Positions 45,420 to 53,430 of a DNA stretch of 64,000 nt are shown here, piece after piece (within the stretch, counting starts at the first letter, position 1; the number at the start of each line of letters is the position of its first letter). A model generated the notes under the pieces. It did no database searches, had not been told where the DNA came from, and saw only the letters and a list, made by a program, of their open reading frames with translations. The translations under genes were made by a program, and so were the position numbers. The stretch comes from CAVQGM01 sp963712065 (GTDB lineage Bacteria > Actinomycetota > Acidimicrobiia > Acidimicrobiales > Acidimicrobilacustridaceae). The stretch covers positions 682,001 to 746,000 of the forward strand of contig CAVQGM010000001.1 of assembly GCA_963712065.1 (NCBI GenBank). The letters are read 5' to 3'.

Positions 45420-45803
45420 GCGCGTCGACGCCGGGGTCGGATCGGGCCGAGATCTGGAAGGACTTCCGCTTCGAGGCGGCCCATCGTCTCCCGAACGTGC
45501 CCGAGGGCCACAAGTGCGCCCGGCTGCACGGCCACTCGTTCCACGTCCGCGTCCACGTCGAAGGGCCGGTCGGCGCCGAATCGGGCTGGGTCTGCGACTT
45601 CGCCGACCTCACCGAGGCCTGCGCGCCGCTGCCGCGACGCCCTCGACCACCGCTACCTCAACGAGATCGAGGGTCTCGAGAACCCGACCAGCGAGGTGCT
45701 GGCGACGTGGATCTGGGCTCGACTCGCCCCTGCGCTGCCGGGCCTGTCTCGCGTCGTCGTGCAGGAGACCTGCACCTCGGGCGTCGAGTACCGCGGGACC
45801 TAG
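45416..45803 (+). pseudogene. queD: 6-carboxytetrahydropterin synthase, frameshifted
   Basis: QueD catalyses the first pathway step after GTP cyclohydrolase. The frame from TTG 45416 reads FEAAHRLPN and ARLHGHSF (zinc histidines and catalytic Cys) and then DFADLTEACAPL. At 45632-45633 one extra C breaks the frame; removing it gives RDALDHRYLNEIEGL, then ENPTSEVLATWIWARLAPAL and ETCTSGVEY to a TAG at 45801-45803, a normal QueD end of about 128 residues. All catalytic residues are thus present across the two frames. Recent mutation or assembly error. The final CTAG is also the stop of the convergent gene. Confidence 0.85.
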
Positions 45804-46369
45804 CCGGCTTCGGGGTGGGTCAGGTCGATGGGGAAGTCGGGCACGCCCGCGAACGGGTCGACGTCACCGGGCTCGCCGTCGGCGTCTTCGGGGACGTACG
45901 GCGGTTGCTCCGGTAGGCGGGCCACCTCCTCCCAGGCCGCCTCCGCCGACGCCAGCTCGCGACGGGCGAAGTCGACGAACACCGGATCGACCCGGTCGGT
46001 GGGTGCCAACAGGCCCCCCGCCCGCGAGAACGCCTCGTAGGACTCGTAGCCGAGCTTGGTGAGCAGCGTCTGCTGGTCGCGTCGGAGCTCGACGAGCTTC
46101 TCGCGGGCCGCCGCCCGACCGAACCGGCCGTTCGCCTTCTTCGAGAGGCGGTCGATCTCGTCCTGCAACCGCTCGACCTGACCGGCGTCGAGGGGATCCG
46201 GCCCGGGAGCGGCCTCCGACGCCGCCAGCTCCGCCTCGATCGACTGCACCTGCAGCCGGGCGCTGGCCAGCCGACGCAGGGCGGTCAACACCTCCTTGTC
46301 GTGCCACGTCAGCCGGGGCGCGTCGGCACCGACGCCGGTCTCCGGAGGCTTGGGCAGGTCGGGGGTCAT
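45800..46369 (-). CDS. Coiled-coil protein of unknown function
   Basis: 189 residues from ATG 46369 (a GAGGAG ribosome-binding site lies upstream; ATG 46411 is possible). Residues about 20-90 are a long charged helical hairpin (LTALRRLASARLQVQSIEAE, then VERLQDEIDRLSKKANGRFG), then YESYEAFSRAGG and an acidic proline-rich end. The rhythm suggests a coiled-coil structural or adaptor protein. Its TAG shares a CTAG palindrome with queD's stop. No family recognised. Confidence 0.65.
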   Translation of the reverse strand: MTPDLPKPPETGVGADAPRLTWHDKEVLTALRRLASARLQVQSIEAELAASEAAPGPDPLDAGQVERLQDEIDRLSKKANGRFGRAAAREKLVELRRDQQTLLTKLGYESYEAFSRAGGLLAPTDRVDPVFVDFARRELASAEAAWEEVARLPEQPPYVPEDADGEPGDVDPFAGVPDFPIDLTHPEAG

Positions 46370-46480
46370 GGCGAGCAGGGCGCTCCTCGGCGAGCAGGTA
46401 CGGGTTCCCATCGGCCGACCACCCGCCGATGTGACCGTTTCGTGCCGTCCCCGCCCCGACCGGCCGGCGACCGGGCCGGG

Positions 46481-47692
46481 TCAGGACACCGCCGTGCGGA
46501 AGCCGGTGAAGGCGTCGCGGCGGTCCGGGTCGACGGCACGCCGGCGGGTGGAGCGGACGGCCCGGGGACGGGTGGCCCACGAGCCGCCCCGGACGACGCC
46601 GGCCGTACCGAAGTCGGCCGCCGCCGCCCACGGATGGGCGTCACGCTCGTAGTGCGGATAGGGGGCGAGCGGCTCGGCCGTCCACTCCCACACGTTGCCG
46701 ATCAGCTGGCGCACGGCGAAGGGGCCGTCGCCCTCCGAGAAGGCGGCGACGTCGACGGTGCCGCGGTGGAACCAGGCCAGGTTCGCCTCGACCGGGCCGG
46801 GGTTGGACGCCCCCCACGGCCATTCGCGGACGTCGGCGGGGTCGGCCATGTCGCGGGAGCCCCGGGCGGCCACCTCCCACTCGACGTCGGTCGGCAGGCG
46901 GCGCCCGGCCCACGCGCACCAGGCCTCCGCCTCCCACCGGTTCACCCCCGCCACCGGTCGGTGCGGCTCGAGGGGCAACCAGCGGTCGAAGTCGCGGCGC
47001 TCCCAGCCACCGTCGGCGCGGCGCCACGCCGCCGGTGCCGCCGCCCCGTCCGTCGTGCACCACGTCCGACCCGCCGGTGACCACAGGCGCTCGTCGCCGT
47101 AGCCGCCGTCGTCGACGAAGGCGGCGAACGCGGCCTGGGTGACGGGGGCCATGGCGATCAGGAACGGGTGGACGAGCACCTGGTGGGCCCACTTCTCGGC
47201 GTCGAGCACGAACGGGGCGTGGCGCGCCGCGCCGATGGCGACCATGCCGCCCGGCACCGAGGCGTCCCCGGGGTGGTCGCCGGTGCCCGGGGTCAGGTTC
47301 ATCGCCTCGCCGCCGCCGAAGAACCCCATCCGCTCGGGTGGTGGGAGGGCCCACCACTGCCGCCACGCGGTGAGGTCCTCGGTGAGGTCGTCGAGCAGCA
47401 CCACCACCGTCACCACGGCGTGGTCGACGGTGTCGAGGAGCGGCTGGGCGACGAGCCGGCCGATGATCCGCTCGCGAACCCGGGTGAGGTGGTCGTCGAG
47501 GTGCGCCACCCGGGGACCGGCGGGCTCGCCGAACAGGTCGCACACCGAGAACCGCTCGGCGAAGCGGACCCGGTCGACGATCTCGTCGGCGGCGGCGCGG
47601 CCGGTGCCGGGCAGCGGCCGGGCGAGGTCGTCGGGGCCCAGGTCGACCACCAGCTCGGCCAGACGCTCGAAGACGTCCTCGACCCACCGCAC
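46481..47692 (-). CDS. SenA/EgtB-like protein (DinB-like plus FGE-sulfatase fold)
   Basis: 403 residues: N-terminal DinB-like helical domain (about 1-130) and C-terminal formylglycine-generating-enzyme-like domain with LDAEKWAHQV, the following VHPFLIAMAPVTQAAFAAFV, AEAWCAWAGRRLPTDVEWE and NVWEWTAEP, ending FTGFRTAVS. The EKWAHxV/DGGY/FAGFRT-type text and the adjacent selD fit selenoneine synthase SenA rather than EgtB. However, the iron-binding HxxxH of the DinB domain is not visible (LDDLTED there), so activity is doubtful. GTG 47692 is the first usual start; the frame stays open to 47762 and an in-frame ATC at 47758 follows a TACCCT box. Confidence 0.7.
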   Translation of the reverse strand: MRWVEDVFERLAELVVDLGPDDLARPLPGTGRAAADEIVDRVRFAERFSVCDLFGEPAGPRVAHLDDHLTRVRERIIGRLVAQPLLDTVDHAVVTVVVLLDDLTEDLTAWRQWWALPPPERMGFFGGGEAMNLTPGTGDHPGDASVPGGMVAIGAARHAPFVLDAEKWAHQVLVHPFLIAMAPVTQAAFAAFVDDGGYGDERLWSPAGRTWCTTDGAAAPAAWRRADGGWERRDFDRWLPLEPHRPVAGVNRWEAEAWCAWAGRRLPTDVEWEVAARGSRDMADPADVREWPWGASNPGPVEANLAWFHRGTVDVAAFSEGDGPFAVRQLIGNVWEWTAEPLAPYPHYERDAHPWAAAADFGTAGVVRGGSWATRPRAVRSTRRRAVDPDRRDAFTGFRTAVS

Positions 47693-47765
47693 GAGGCGGT
47701 CACGGGAGACCCAGGCGGTCTCGTCGGCGGTCGGCGGGCGGCGTCGGGAGAAGGCGATGGCTCAG

Positions 47766-47771
47766 TAGGGT
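47766..47771 (+). promoter_or_regulatory. TAGGGT -10-like box for selD
   Basis: TAGGGT lies eight bases before GTG 47780; no ribosome-binding site. A divergent TACCCT box (plus-strand 47767-47772) overlaps it and points at the SenA-like gene. Confidence 0.45.
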
Positions 47772-47779
47772 ACGCAGCC

Positions 47780-48853
47780 GTGACGGCACCGACCGATTCG
47801 CCCGACCCGCGCCCGGGCTCGGCCCGACGCCTGTCGCAGTACAGCCACGGCGCCGGCTGTGCCTGCAAGTTGGCGCCCGGGGCGCTGGCCGGGGTGGTGC
47901 GGCGCCTGGCGCCGCCGGCCCACCCCGACCTCCTGGTGGGGGCGCTCACCGGCGACGACGCCGCCGTGTGGCGCATCGCCGACGACCGGGCCCTGGTGCT
48001 CACGACCGACTTCATCACCCCGGTGGTCGACGACCCGCGGGCGTGGGGTCGGATCGCCGCCACCAACGCCGTGTCCGACGTCTACGCCATGGGTGGCCGA
48101 CCCCTCGTCGCGCTGAACCTCGTCGCATGGAACGTCGAGGAGCTGTCCGACGACCTGCTCGTCGAGGTGCTCGGCGGCGCGCTCGATGCCGCCGCCGAGG
48201 GCGGCTTCGTGATCGCCGGCGGCCACACCATCGACGACCCCGAGCCCAAGTTCGGCCTCGCCGTCGTGGGTGAGGTCCACCCCGACCGGGTGCTGGCCAA
48301 CACGGGGCTGCGCCCGGGCGACCACCTCGTGCTGTCGAAGGCCCTCGGCGTGGGGATGATCACCACGGGGGTGAAGCGCGGGGTCGCCTCCACCGAGGTC
48401 GTCGACGGCGCCATCGGCTCCATGAGCCGGCTCAATGATCGGGCGGCATCCGTCGCCCTCGCCGCCGGCGCGACCGGCGCGACCGACGTCACCGGCTTCG
48501 GCCTGCTGAACCACCTCGGGCGGATGGCGATCGAGTCGGGCGTCGACGTGCGCATCGACACCGCCTCGGTGCCGGTCCTGCCGGGCGCTCGCGAGCTCGC
48601 CGCCGCCGGTGTCGTCTCCGGCGGGACGCGGCGCAACCTCGACCACGTGCGGCCCCGCCTCGACCCCGGCACGGTCGACGAGCTCGACGTGTTGCTGCTC
48701 GCCGACGCCCAGACCTCGGGTGGGCTGGTGTTCGGGGTGGCGCCCGACCGAGCCGCCGAGGCCGTGGCCGAACTGCGGGCGACGGGCCATCCCGCGGCGG
48801 TGATCGGCGAGGTCGACCGAGCGCCGGGGTCCGGGCTGATCGCCCTGCGCTGA
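47780..48853 (+). CDS. selD: Selenide, water dikinase (selenophosphate synthase)
   Basis: Makes selenophosphate from selenide and ATP. 357 residues: the N-terminal GAGCACK holds catalytic Cys27 (a Cys, not selenocysteine, enzyme) and Lys30; GDDAAVW, TDFITPVVDDP and GGHTIDDPEPKFGL are AIR-synthase-fold motifs. GTG 47780 follows a TAGGGT box. No selA, selB, selC tRNA or selU is in the window, while a SenA-like gene is divergent 87 bases away; a selenoneine-type use of selenophosphate is therefore inferred. Confidence 0.95.
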   Translation: MTAPTDSPDPRPGSARRLSQYSHGAGCACKLAPGALAGVVRRLAPPAHPDLLVGALTGDDAAVWRIADDRALVLTTDFITPVVDDPRAWGRIAATNAVSDVYAMGGRPLVALNLVAWNVEELSDDLLVEVLGGALDAAAEGGFVIAGGHTIDDPEPKFGLAVVGEVHPDRVLANTGLRPGDHLVLSKALGVGMITTGVKRGVASTEVVDGAIGSMSRLNDRAASVALAAGATGATDVTGFGLLNHLGRMAIESGVDVRIDTASVPVLPGARELAAAGVVSGGTRRNLDHVRPRLDPGTVDELDVLLLADAQTSGGLVFGVAPDRAAEAVAELRATGHPAAVIGEVDRAPGSGLIALR

Positions 48854-48859
48854 TCGAGC

Positions 48860-50371
48860 TCAGCCGCCGTCGCCGGCGGAGGGCCGCCGGTCGAGGCGTT
48901 CGACCCGGTCGGACAACTCGGCCAGCTCGGCCTCGAGCTCGGCCAGGACCTCGTCGGGGGCCCGCCCACGCGGCGCGAGCCGTTCCCGGCGTCGGGCGCT
49001 GGCTCCGGCCGGCTCGGGCTCGGGCTCGGGCTCGGGAACAGCCACCGGGGGCGTGGGGGCCTCGCCCGGTGGACGAGCGACCGGTGGGGGCACCACCGGC
49101 CGGCGACGGCGACGGCGACGAGCGACGACCGCCAGCGCGACGGCGGCGCCGACCAGCGCCAGCACGCCGACGGCGACCGCCACGAGCGCGCCGACCGGGA
49201 CCGTGGCGTCGTCGCCCGTGCTCGCCACCACGGCCTGCGTGGTCGTGGGCTCGACCACCTCGACGGTGGACGCGAGCTGGTCGAGCCAGGTGAGGGTCGT
49301 GGCCACCCCCGACACCGTCACCACCCGTCCGTCGCCGAGGGCGAAGGCGGTGGAGAGGTCGACGGCGAACAGGTCCCGGTCGAAGGCGCCGCCGAGCAGG
49401 GTGGCGACGACCTCGGGCTCGATGGTGACCGAGGCGGGCCCGGCGGCGGACGGCGCCGAGAGGCCCTCGACGAGCCACGACCGGTCCGCGCCCTCGGCGG
49501 CGGCGGCGACGGGGGTGCCCGTGCCGTCGAGCAGGACGACCGAGCCCGTCGTCCGGTCGATGGCGACGGCCCCGTCGACCGTCGGCTGGGTGGCACCGGA
49601 CAGCCGGATCCCGAGGTAGGCGTTGGCGGAGACGACCGGCTGGCCGATCAGGGTGTCGGGGACCGCGTCCGGGAAGTCGACGGCGACGACCGAGTTGCGG
49701 GTGGCGGCGGTGGGCGGGGCGGTGGCGACGAGGACGGGGTCGGCGAAGCGCCGTCCGCCGGGGGTGGCGGTCCATCCCCACGTGCCACCCGGGGCGGCAC
49801 CGTCGAGCGACACGCCGACCAGCGCGTCGTAGGAGTAGTAGGCCGACGTCACGGTGGTCGGCTCGTCGCCGGTCAGCTCGCCGTCGACCCACAGGGCGGC
49901 CCCTGGGCCCAGCTTGTCGACGGGCACGACGAGGTCGACGGTCTGCTCGGCGAGCTCGACCGTCGTCGTGCCCGCGTCCCGGAACGTCAGGCCGTTGCCC
50001 ACCTCGACGGTGCCGGTGCTCGTGCCCGAAGCAGGCACGAGCGACGCCCGCGTCCGCTGCCCGAGGGGATCGCCGACCGAGACCGACAGGCGGTAGCCCG
50101 ACGACGGGAGGGTGAACGGACCGGCGAAGCCGATCGACACGCGTGCCGTCGTCCCGTCGGGGTCACGGGTCGCCGAGACGGTCACCACGTCGAGCGGTGG
50201 CGGGGTGGCGTCGGCGGACGAGATCGGGTCGGTGGGGGCGACCGGCGGGGCCACCGAGGGCGAACCGGCCCCCTGGCCCTCGCTCCGCGCCGGGACGAGG
50301 AGGGCGACGGCGAGCACGAAGGCCAGCGCCGCGAGCGTGGCGCCGCGGCGACGGCACCGGGAGGTGACCAC
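48860..50371 (-). CDS. Exported, membrane-anchored protein of unknown function
   Basis: 503 residues: signal peptide (about 8-33), an extracytoplasmic beta-rich region with several TVSATRDPDG/VTVSG-like strands, a membrane helix near 398-422, then an RRRRRR stop-transfer, a proline/PEPE repeat and a cytoplasmic charged coiled-coil tail (ELEAELAELSDRVERL). Type I topology. No enzyme motif. GTG 50371 follows a TAGGCT box by six bases. It converges with selD with a six-base gap. Confidence 0.7.
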   Translation of the reverse strand: MVTSRCRRRGATLAALAFVLAVALLVPARSEGQGAGSPSVAPPVAPTDPISSADATPPPLDVVTVSATRDPDGTTARVSIGFAGPFTLPSSGYRLSVSVGDPLGQRTRASLVPASGTSTGTVEVGNGLTFRDAGTTTVELAEQTVDLVVPVDKLGPGAALWVDGELTGDEPTTVTSAYYSYDALVGVSLDGAAPGGTWGWTATPGGRRFADPVLVATAPPTAATRNSVVAVDFPDAVPDTLIGQPVVSANAYLGIRLSGATQPTVDGAVAIDRTTGSVVLLDGTGTPVAAAAEGADRSWLVEGLSAPSAAGPASVTIEPEVVATLLGGAFDRDLFAVDLSTAFALGDGRVVTVSGVATTLTWLDQLASTVEVVEPTTTQAVVASTGDDATVPVGALVAVAVGVLALVGAAVALAVVARRRRRRRPVVPPPVARPPGEAPTPPVAVPEPEPEPEPAGASARRRERLAPRGRAPDEVLAELEAELAELSDRVERLDRRPSAGDGG

Positions 50372-50377
50372 GGGCGG

Positions 50378-50383
50378 AGCCTA
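50378..50383 (-). promoter_or_regulatory. TAGGCT -10-like box
   Basis: Minus-strand TAGGCT ends six bases before GTG 50371; no ribosome-binding site. Confidence 0.45.
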
Positions 50384-50448
50384 CCGGCGGCCACCGGTGC
50401 GCTCGGTGGCCCGGTACGGCCGACCGGCGGTCACGACGCCGCCTCAGG

Positions 50449-51027
50449 TCAGCCCCGCAGCCCGTCGACCAGCAGCACGACGCCACCGAGGGCGAACAGC
50501 GCGGCGGCGCCGATCCGCACCGCCTTGTCGGGGAGCCGGGCTCCGAGGACCAGGCCGACGACGATGGCCAGCGCGTCCGCCGCGACCATGCCGAGCGTCG
50601 ATCCCAACCAGGTCCCGACCAGTCCGTTGTCGGTGGCGAGGGTGATGGTGGCCAGCATGGTCTTGTCGCCCAGCTCGGCCAGCCCGAAGGCCACGCTGGC
50701 GGCGAGGATCGGCGATCGGCGCCGCCAGCGCTCGTCGGTGACCCTGGCCTCGTCCTCCGGCGTCAACTCGTCGCCGCGCAGCGTCCACACGGCGAAGCCC
50801 AGGAACGCCAGGCCGGCGACGATCGTGATGGCCCGGGTCGGGAGGCTCGCTCCCACGACGGCGCCGACGAGGACCGAGAACAGGTGCACCGTGGCGGTGG
50901 CCACGGTGATGCCGACGAGCACCGTCCACGCCTTGTAGCGGGCGGCGAAGGCGAGGGCCATGAGCTGGCTCTTGTCCCCGAGCTCGGCGACGAAGATCAC
51001 CCCGAACGAGACCAGGAAGGCGTGCAC
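50449..51027 (-). CDS. GDT1/TMEM165-family cation transporter
   Basis: 192 residues, six to seven membrane helices in two homologous halves, each with the ExGD[KR][ST] signature (AELGDKSQ near residue 14 and AELGDKTM near 118) that forms the ion site. Bacterial members (MntX/MneA-type) export manganese; some move calcium. The GTG at 51027 has a GAGGAG ribosome-binding site. I looked for a yybP-ykoY manganese riboswitch in the 62-base gap upstream and saw none. Confidence 0.9.
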   Translation of the reverse strand: MHAFLVSFGVIFVAELGDKSQLMALAFAARYKAWTVLVGITVATATVHLFSVLVGAVVGASLPTRAITIVAGLAFLGFAVWTLRGDELTPEDEARVTDERWRRRSPILAASVAFGLAELGDKTMLATITLATDNGLVGTWLGSTLGMVAADALAIVVGLVLGARLPDKAVRIGAAALFALGGVVLLVDGLRG

Positions 51028-51089
51028 GGCCGGCAGGCTCCTCGGTCAGCGAACGGTCGACGCCGGAGCCGACGAACGCGACCGGAAGC

Positions 51090-51956
51090 TCACCACGCCA
51101 CGATCTCGCTGATGCCGTACACGAGGGCCAGGGCCACGAGGAAGATCCCGAACAGGGTGCGCACCGTGCGGTCGGTGGCCCCGAGGGTGAGCCGTGAACC
51201 GACCTGGGCGCCGGGGATGGTGCCCACCGCCAACAGGGCTGCGTAGCCCCAGTGGATGTTGCCCAGCACGGCGTGGGTCACGAGGGCGGGGACCGAGAAG
51301 AGGGCGACCGCCACGAGGCTCGATGCCACCGCCTCCTTCACCGGCACCTTCAGGATCGACGTGAAGACCGGCATCATCACCACGCCGCCCCCGACCCCGA
51401 GGAACCCGGCGAGGAAGCCCGAACCGGCGCCGACCACGGCGAGGAAGCCGGTCGGGTAGCGGAGCCGGCCGCCCGCGGCCCCGGTGCCACCCTCGCCGAG
51501 GACCTCCGCCGTCGAGGGCCCGACGTCGGCGCCACGGATCGGCGCCTCACCCGAGGGGACCGCCTCCGGCGCCGCCGGCTCGCGCACCACCCGGCGTCCC
51601 GACCGCCACGTGGAGATGCCGCTCCAGCCGAGGAGGGCAGCCGTGAAGACCATCAGCAGGTGGCCGTTCACGTGATCGGCGGCGGTGGCACCGCCGACGG
51701 CCACCAGCGCGCCGGTGAGGCCGCAGGTCAGACCGAGGTGCCAGTTCACGATGCCGGCCCGGGCGTAGCGCACGGTGCCCGACACCGCGCTCGGGATGAT
51801 GGCCGGCACCGTCGAGCCCACCGCCTCGATCGGCGTGGCGCCGAACACGCGGATGCCCGGCGTCGTGAGGACGGCGCCGCCCACGCCGAACATGCCGGAC
51901 AGGACGCCACCGACGAACCCCACGACCAGGGTGCCGACGACGGCGAACCAGGACAT
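51090..51956 (-). CDS. TauE/SafE-family transporter (sulfite exporter-like)
   Basis: 288 residues, eight or so membrane helices in two repeats, each containing the family glycine-rich loop (VLSGMFGVGGAVLTTP near residue 19; FLAGFLGVGGGVVMMP in the second). A soluble insert of about 50 residues separates the halves. Family members export sulfite, sulfoacetate or other organic anions; the substrate is not determined. ATG 51956 has a GATACT element seven bases upstream; a longer frame is not conserved. It is next to, not overlapping, the GDT1-type gene. Confidence 0.85.
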   Translation of the reverse strand: MSWFAVVGTLVVGFVGGVLSGMFGVGGAVLTTPGIRVFGATPIEAVGSTVPAIIPSAVSGTVRYARAGIVNWHLGLTCGLTGALVAVGGATAADHVNGHLLMVFTAALLGWSGISTWRSGRRVVREPAAPEAVPSGEAPIRGADVGPSTAEVLGEGGTGAAGGRLRYPTGFLAVVGAGSGFLAGFLGVGGGVVMMPVFTSILKVPVKEAVASSLVAVALFSVPALVTHAVLGNIHWGYAALLAVGTIPGAQVGSRLTLGATDRTVRTLFGIFLVALALVYGISEIVAW

Positions 51957-52064
51957 GGTCGCGAGTATCGGTGCGGCCGAGTTCCCCGTCCAAACCCCTC
52001 GGCGGTGGAGCCACCGCGTGGAACCGCCCCGCTCCCCGCGGGTCGCGTCGCCGGACGGCCCGCC

Positions 52065-52070
52065 TAGGGT
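52065..52070 (+). promoter_or_regulatory. TAGGGT -10-like box for the biotin operon
   Basis: TAGGGT lies seven bases before GTG 52078; no ribosome-binding site and no obvious BirA/BioQ-like palindrome. Confidence 0.45.
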
Positions 52071-52077
52071 GTCGCCC

Positions 52078-53430
52078 GTGACCCACGAGGCGTGGATCGA
52101 GCGCGACGCGGCCCGGGTGTGGCACGGCTTCACCCAGATGAGCTGCTACGCGGACAACGCCCCGATCGTGGTCGAGCGGGCCGAGGGCCGCGAGCTGATC
52201 GACACCGACGGGCGCCGTTACCTCGACGCCATCTCGTCGCTGTGGGTGACCACGCTCGGCCACGGCGTGCCGGAGCTCGACGACGCCGTCCGCGACCAGC
52301 TCGACCGGGTGGCGCACTCGACCATGCTCGGCAACGGGAACGTGGCGACGATCGAGCTGGCCGAGGCGCTCGCCGACCGGGTGCCCGTCGACGATCCGCA
52401 CTTCCTGTTCGCGTCCGACGGCGCCGCCGCCGTCGAGCAGGCCCTCAAGATCGCCTTCCAGTACTGGGCCAACCTGGGCGTCGCCGGCCGCACCACGTAC
52501 CTCGCCCTCGGCCAGGCGTACCACGGCGACACGGTCGGCTCGATCTCGCTCGGCGCCGGCGGGTTCGGCACCGAGGTGTTCGACCCGTTGCGCTTCCCCG
52601 TCGTGCGCACGCCCGGCTACGACGACCCGCGGTGGGCCGACGGCGCCGTCGAGGCCGTCGCCCGTCACGCCGACCGCCTCGCCGCCGTGGTGCTCGAGCC
52701 GCTGGTGCAGGGAGCGGCCGGGATGCTCGTGACCGATCCCGACGCCGTCCGGGCCGTGGCCGAGGCGTGCCGGGCCAACGACGTGCTCCTGATCGCCGAC
52801 GAGGTCGCCACCGGCTTCGGCCGCACCGGCACGCTGTTCGCCCTCGACCAGTGCGGCACCACCGCCGACCTCGCCTGCCTCGGCAAGGGCATCACCGGCG
52901 GCTACCTGCCGCTGTCGGCGACGGTCGCCTCCGAGCGGGTCTTCGCCGCCTTCCTCGGGCCCGACCTGTCGGAGCGCACCCTGTACCACGGTCACTCCTA
53001 CAGCGGGAACGCGCTGGCCGCCGCGGTCGCCCGCCGCCACCTCGAGCTGCTCGACGAGGGCGACGTGCTCGCCAACGTCGAGGTCCGCGCCGACCAGCTG
53101 GCCGCCGCGCTCGCCGATCGCGTCACCCCGCTCGCCGCCGTCGGCGACGTCCGCCAGCGCGGGCTCATGGTCGGCGTCGAGCTGGCCCCACCCGCCGACG
53201 GCCTCCGGTGGGGCCGTCGGGTGTGCGCCGCCGCCGTCGAGCGCGGCGTGCTGCTGCGCCCCCTCGGCGACGTCGTGGTGCTGATGCCCATGCTGACGAC
53301 CACCGCCGACGAGGTCGACCGCATCGTCGACGTGCTGGTCGAGGCGATCGTCGCCGTCACCGCCGACGCCGACGCGGGTACGAGCTCGCTCAGCCGTGGC
53401 GCCGCCCCGGTCGGCCCGCCCGCTCGGTGA
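52078..53430 (+). CDS. bioA: Adenosylmethionine-8-amino-7-oxononanoate aminotransferase
   Basis: Transfers the amino group of SAM to KAPA to make DAPA, the third-last step of biotin synthesis. 450 residues of the class III aminotransferase fold: RVWHGFTQM near the N-terminus, DGAAAVEQALKIAFQYW, the metal/PLP DEVATGFGRTG and the PLP lysine in LGKGITGGYLPL. GTG 52078 follows the operon's TAGGGT box. Its stop overlaps the hydrolase start (GTGA). Confidence 0.93.
   Translation: MTHEAWIERDAARVWHGFTQMSCYADNAPIVVERAEGRELIDTDGRRYLDAISSLWVTTLGHGVPELDDAVRDQLDRVAHSTMLGNGNVATIELAEALADRVPVDDPHFLFASDGAAAVEQALKIAFQYWANLGVAGRTTYLALGQAYHGDTVGSISLGAGGFGTEVFDPLRFPVVRTPGYDDPRWADGAVEAVARHADRLAAVVLEPLVQGAAGMLVTDPDAVRAVAEACRANDVLLIADEVATGFGRTGTLFALDQCGTTADLACLGKGITGGYLPLSATVASERVFAAFLGPDLSERTLYHGHSYSGNALAAAVARRHLELLDEGDVLANVEVRADQLAAALADRVTPLAAVGDVRQRGLMVGVELAPPADGLRWGRRVCAAAVERGVLLRPLGDVVVLMPMLTTTADEVDRIVDVLVEAIVAVTADADAGTSSLSRGAAPVGPPAR

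Noticed and set aside
51028..51089. Possible yybP-ykoY manganese riboswitch before the GDT1-type gene
   Set aside because: The gap is only 62 bases and lacks the conserved loop sequences.
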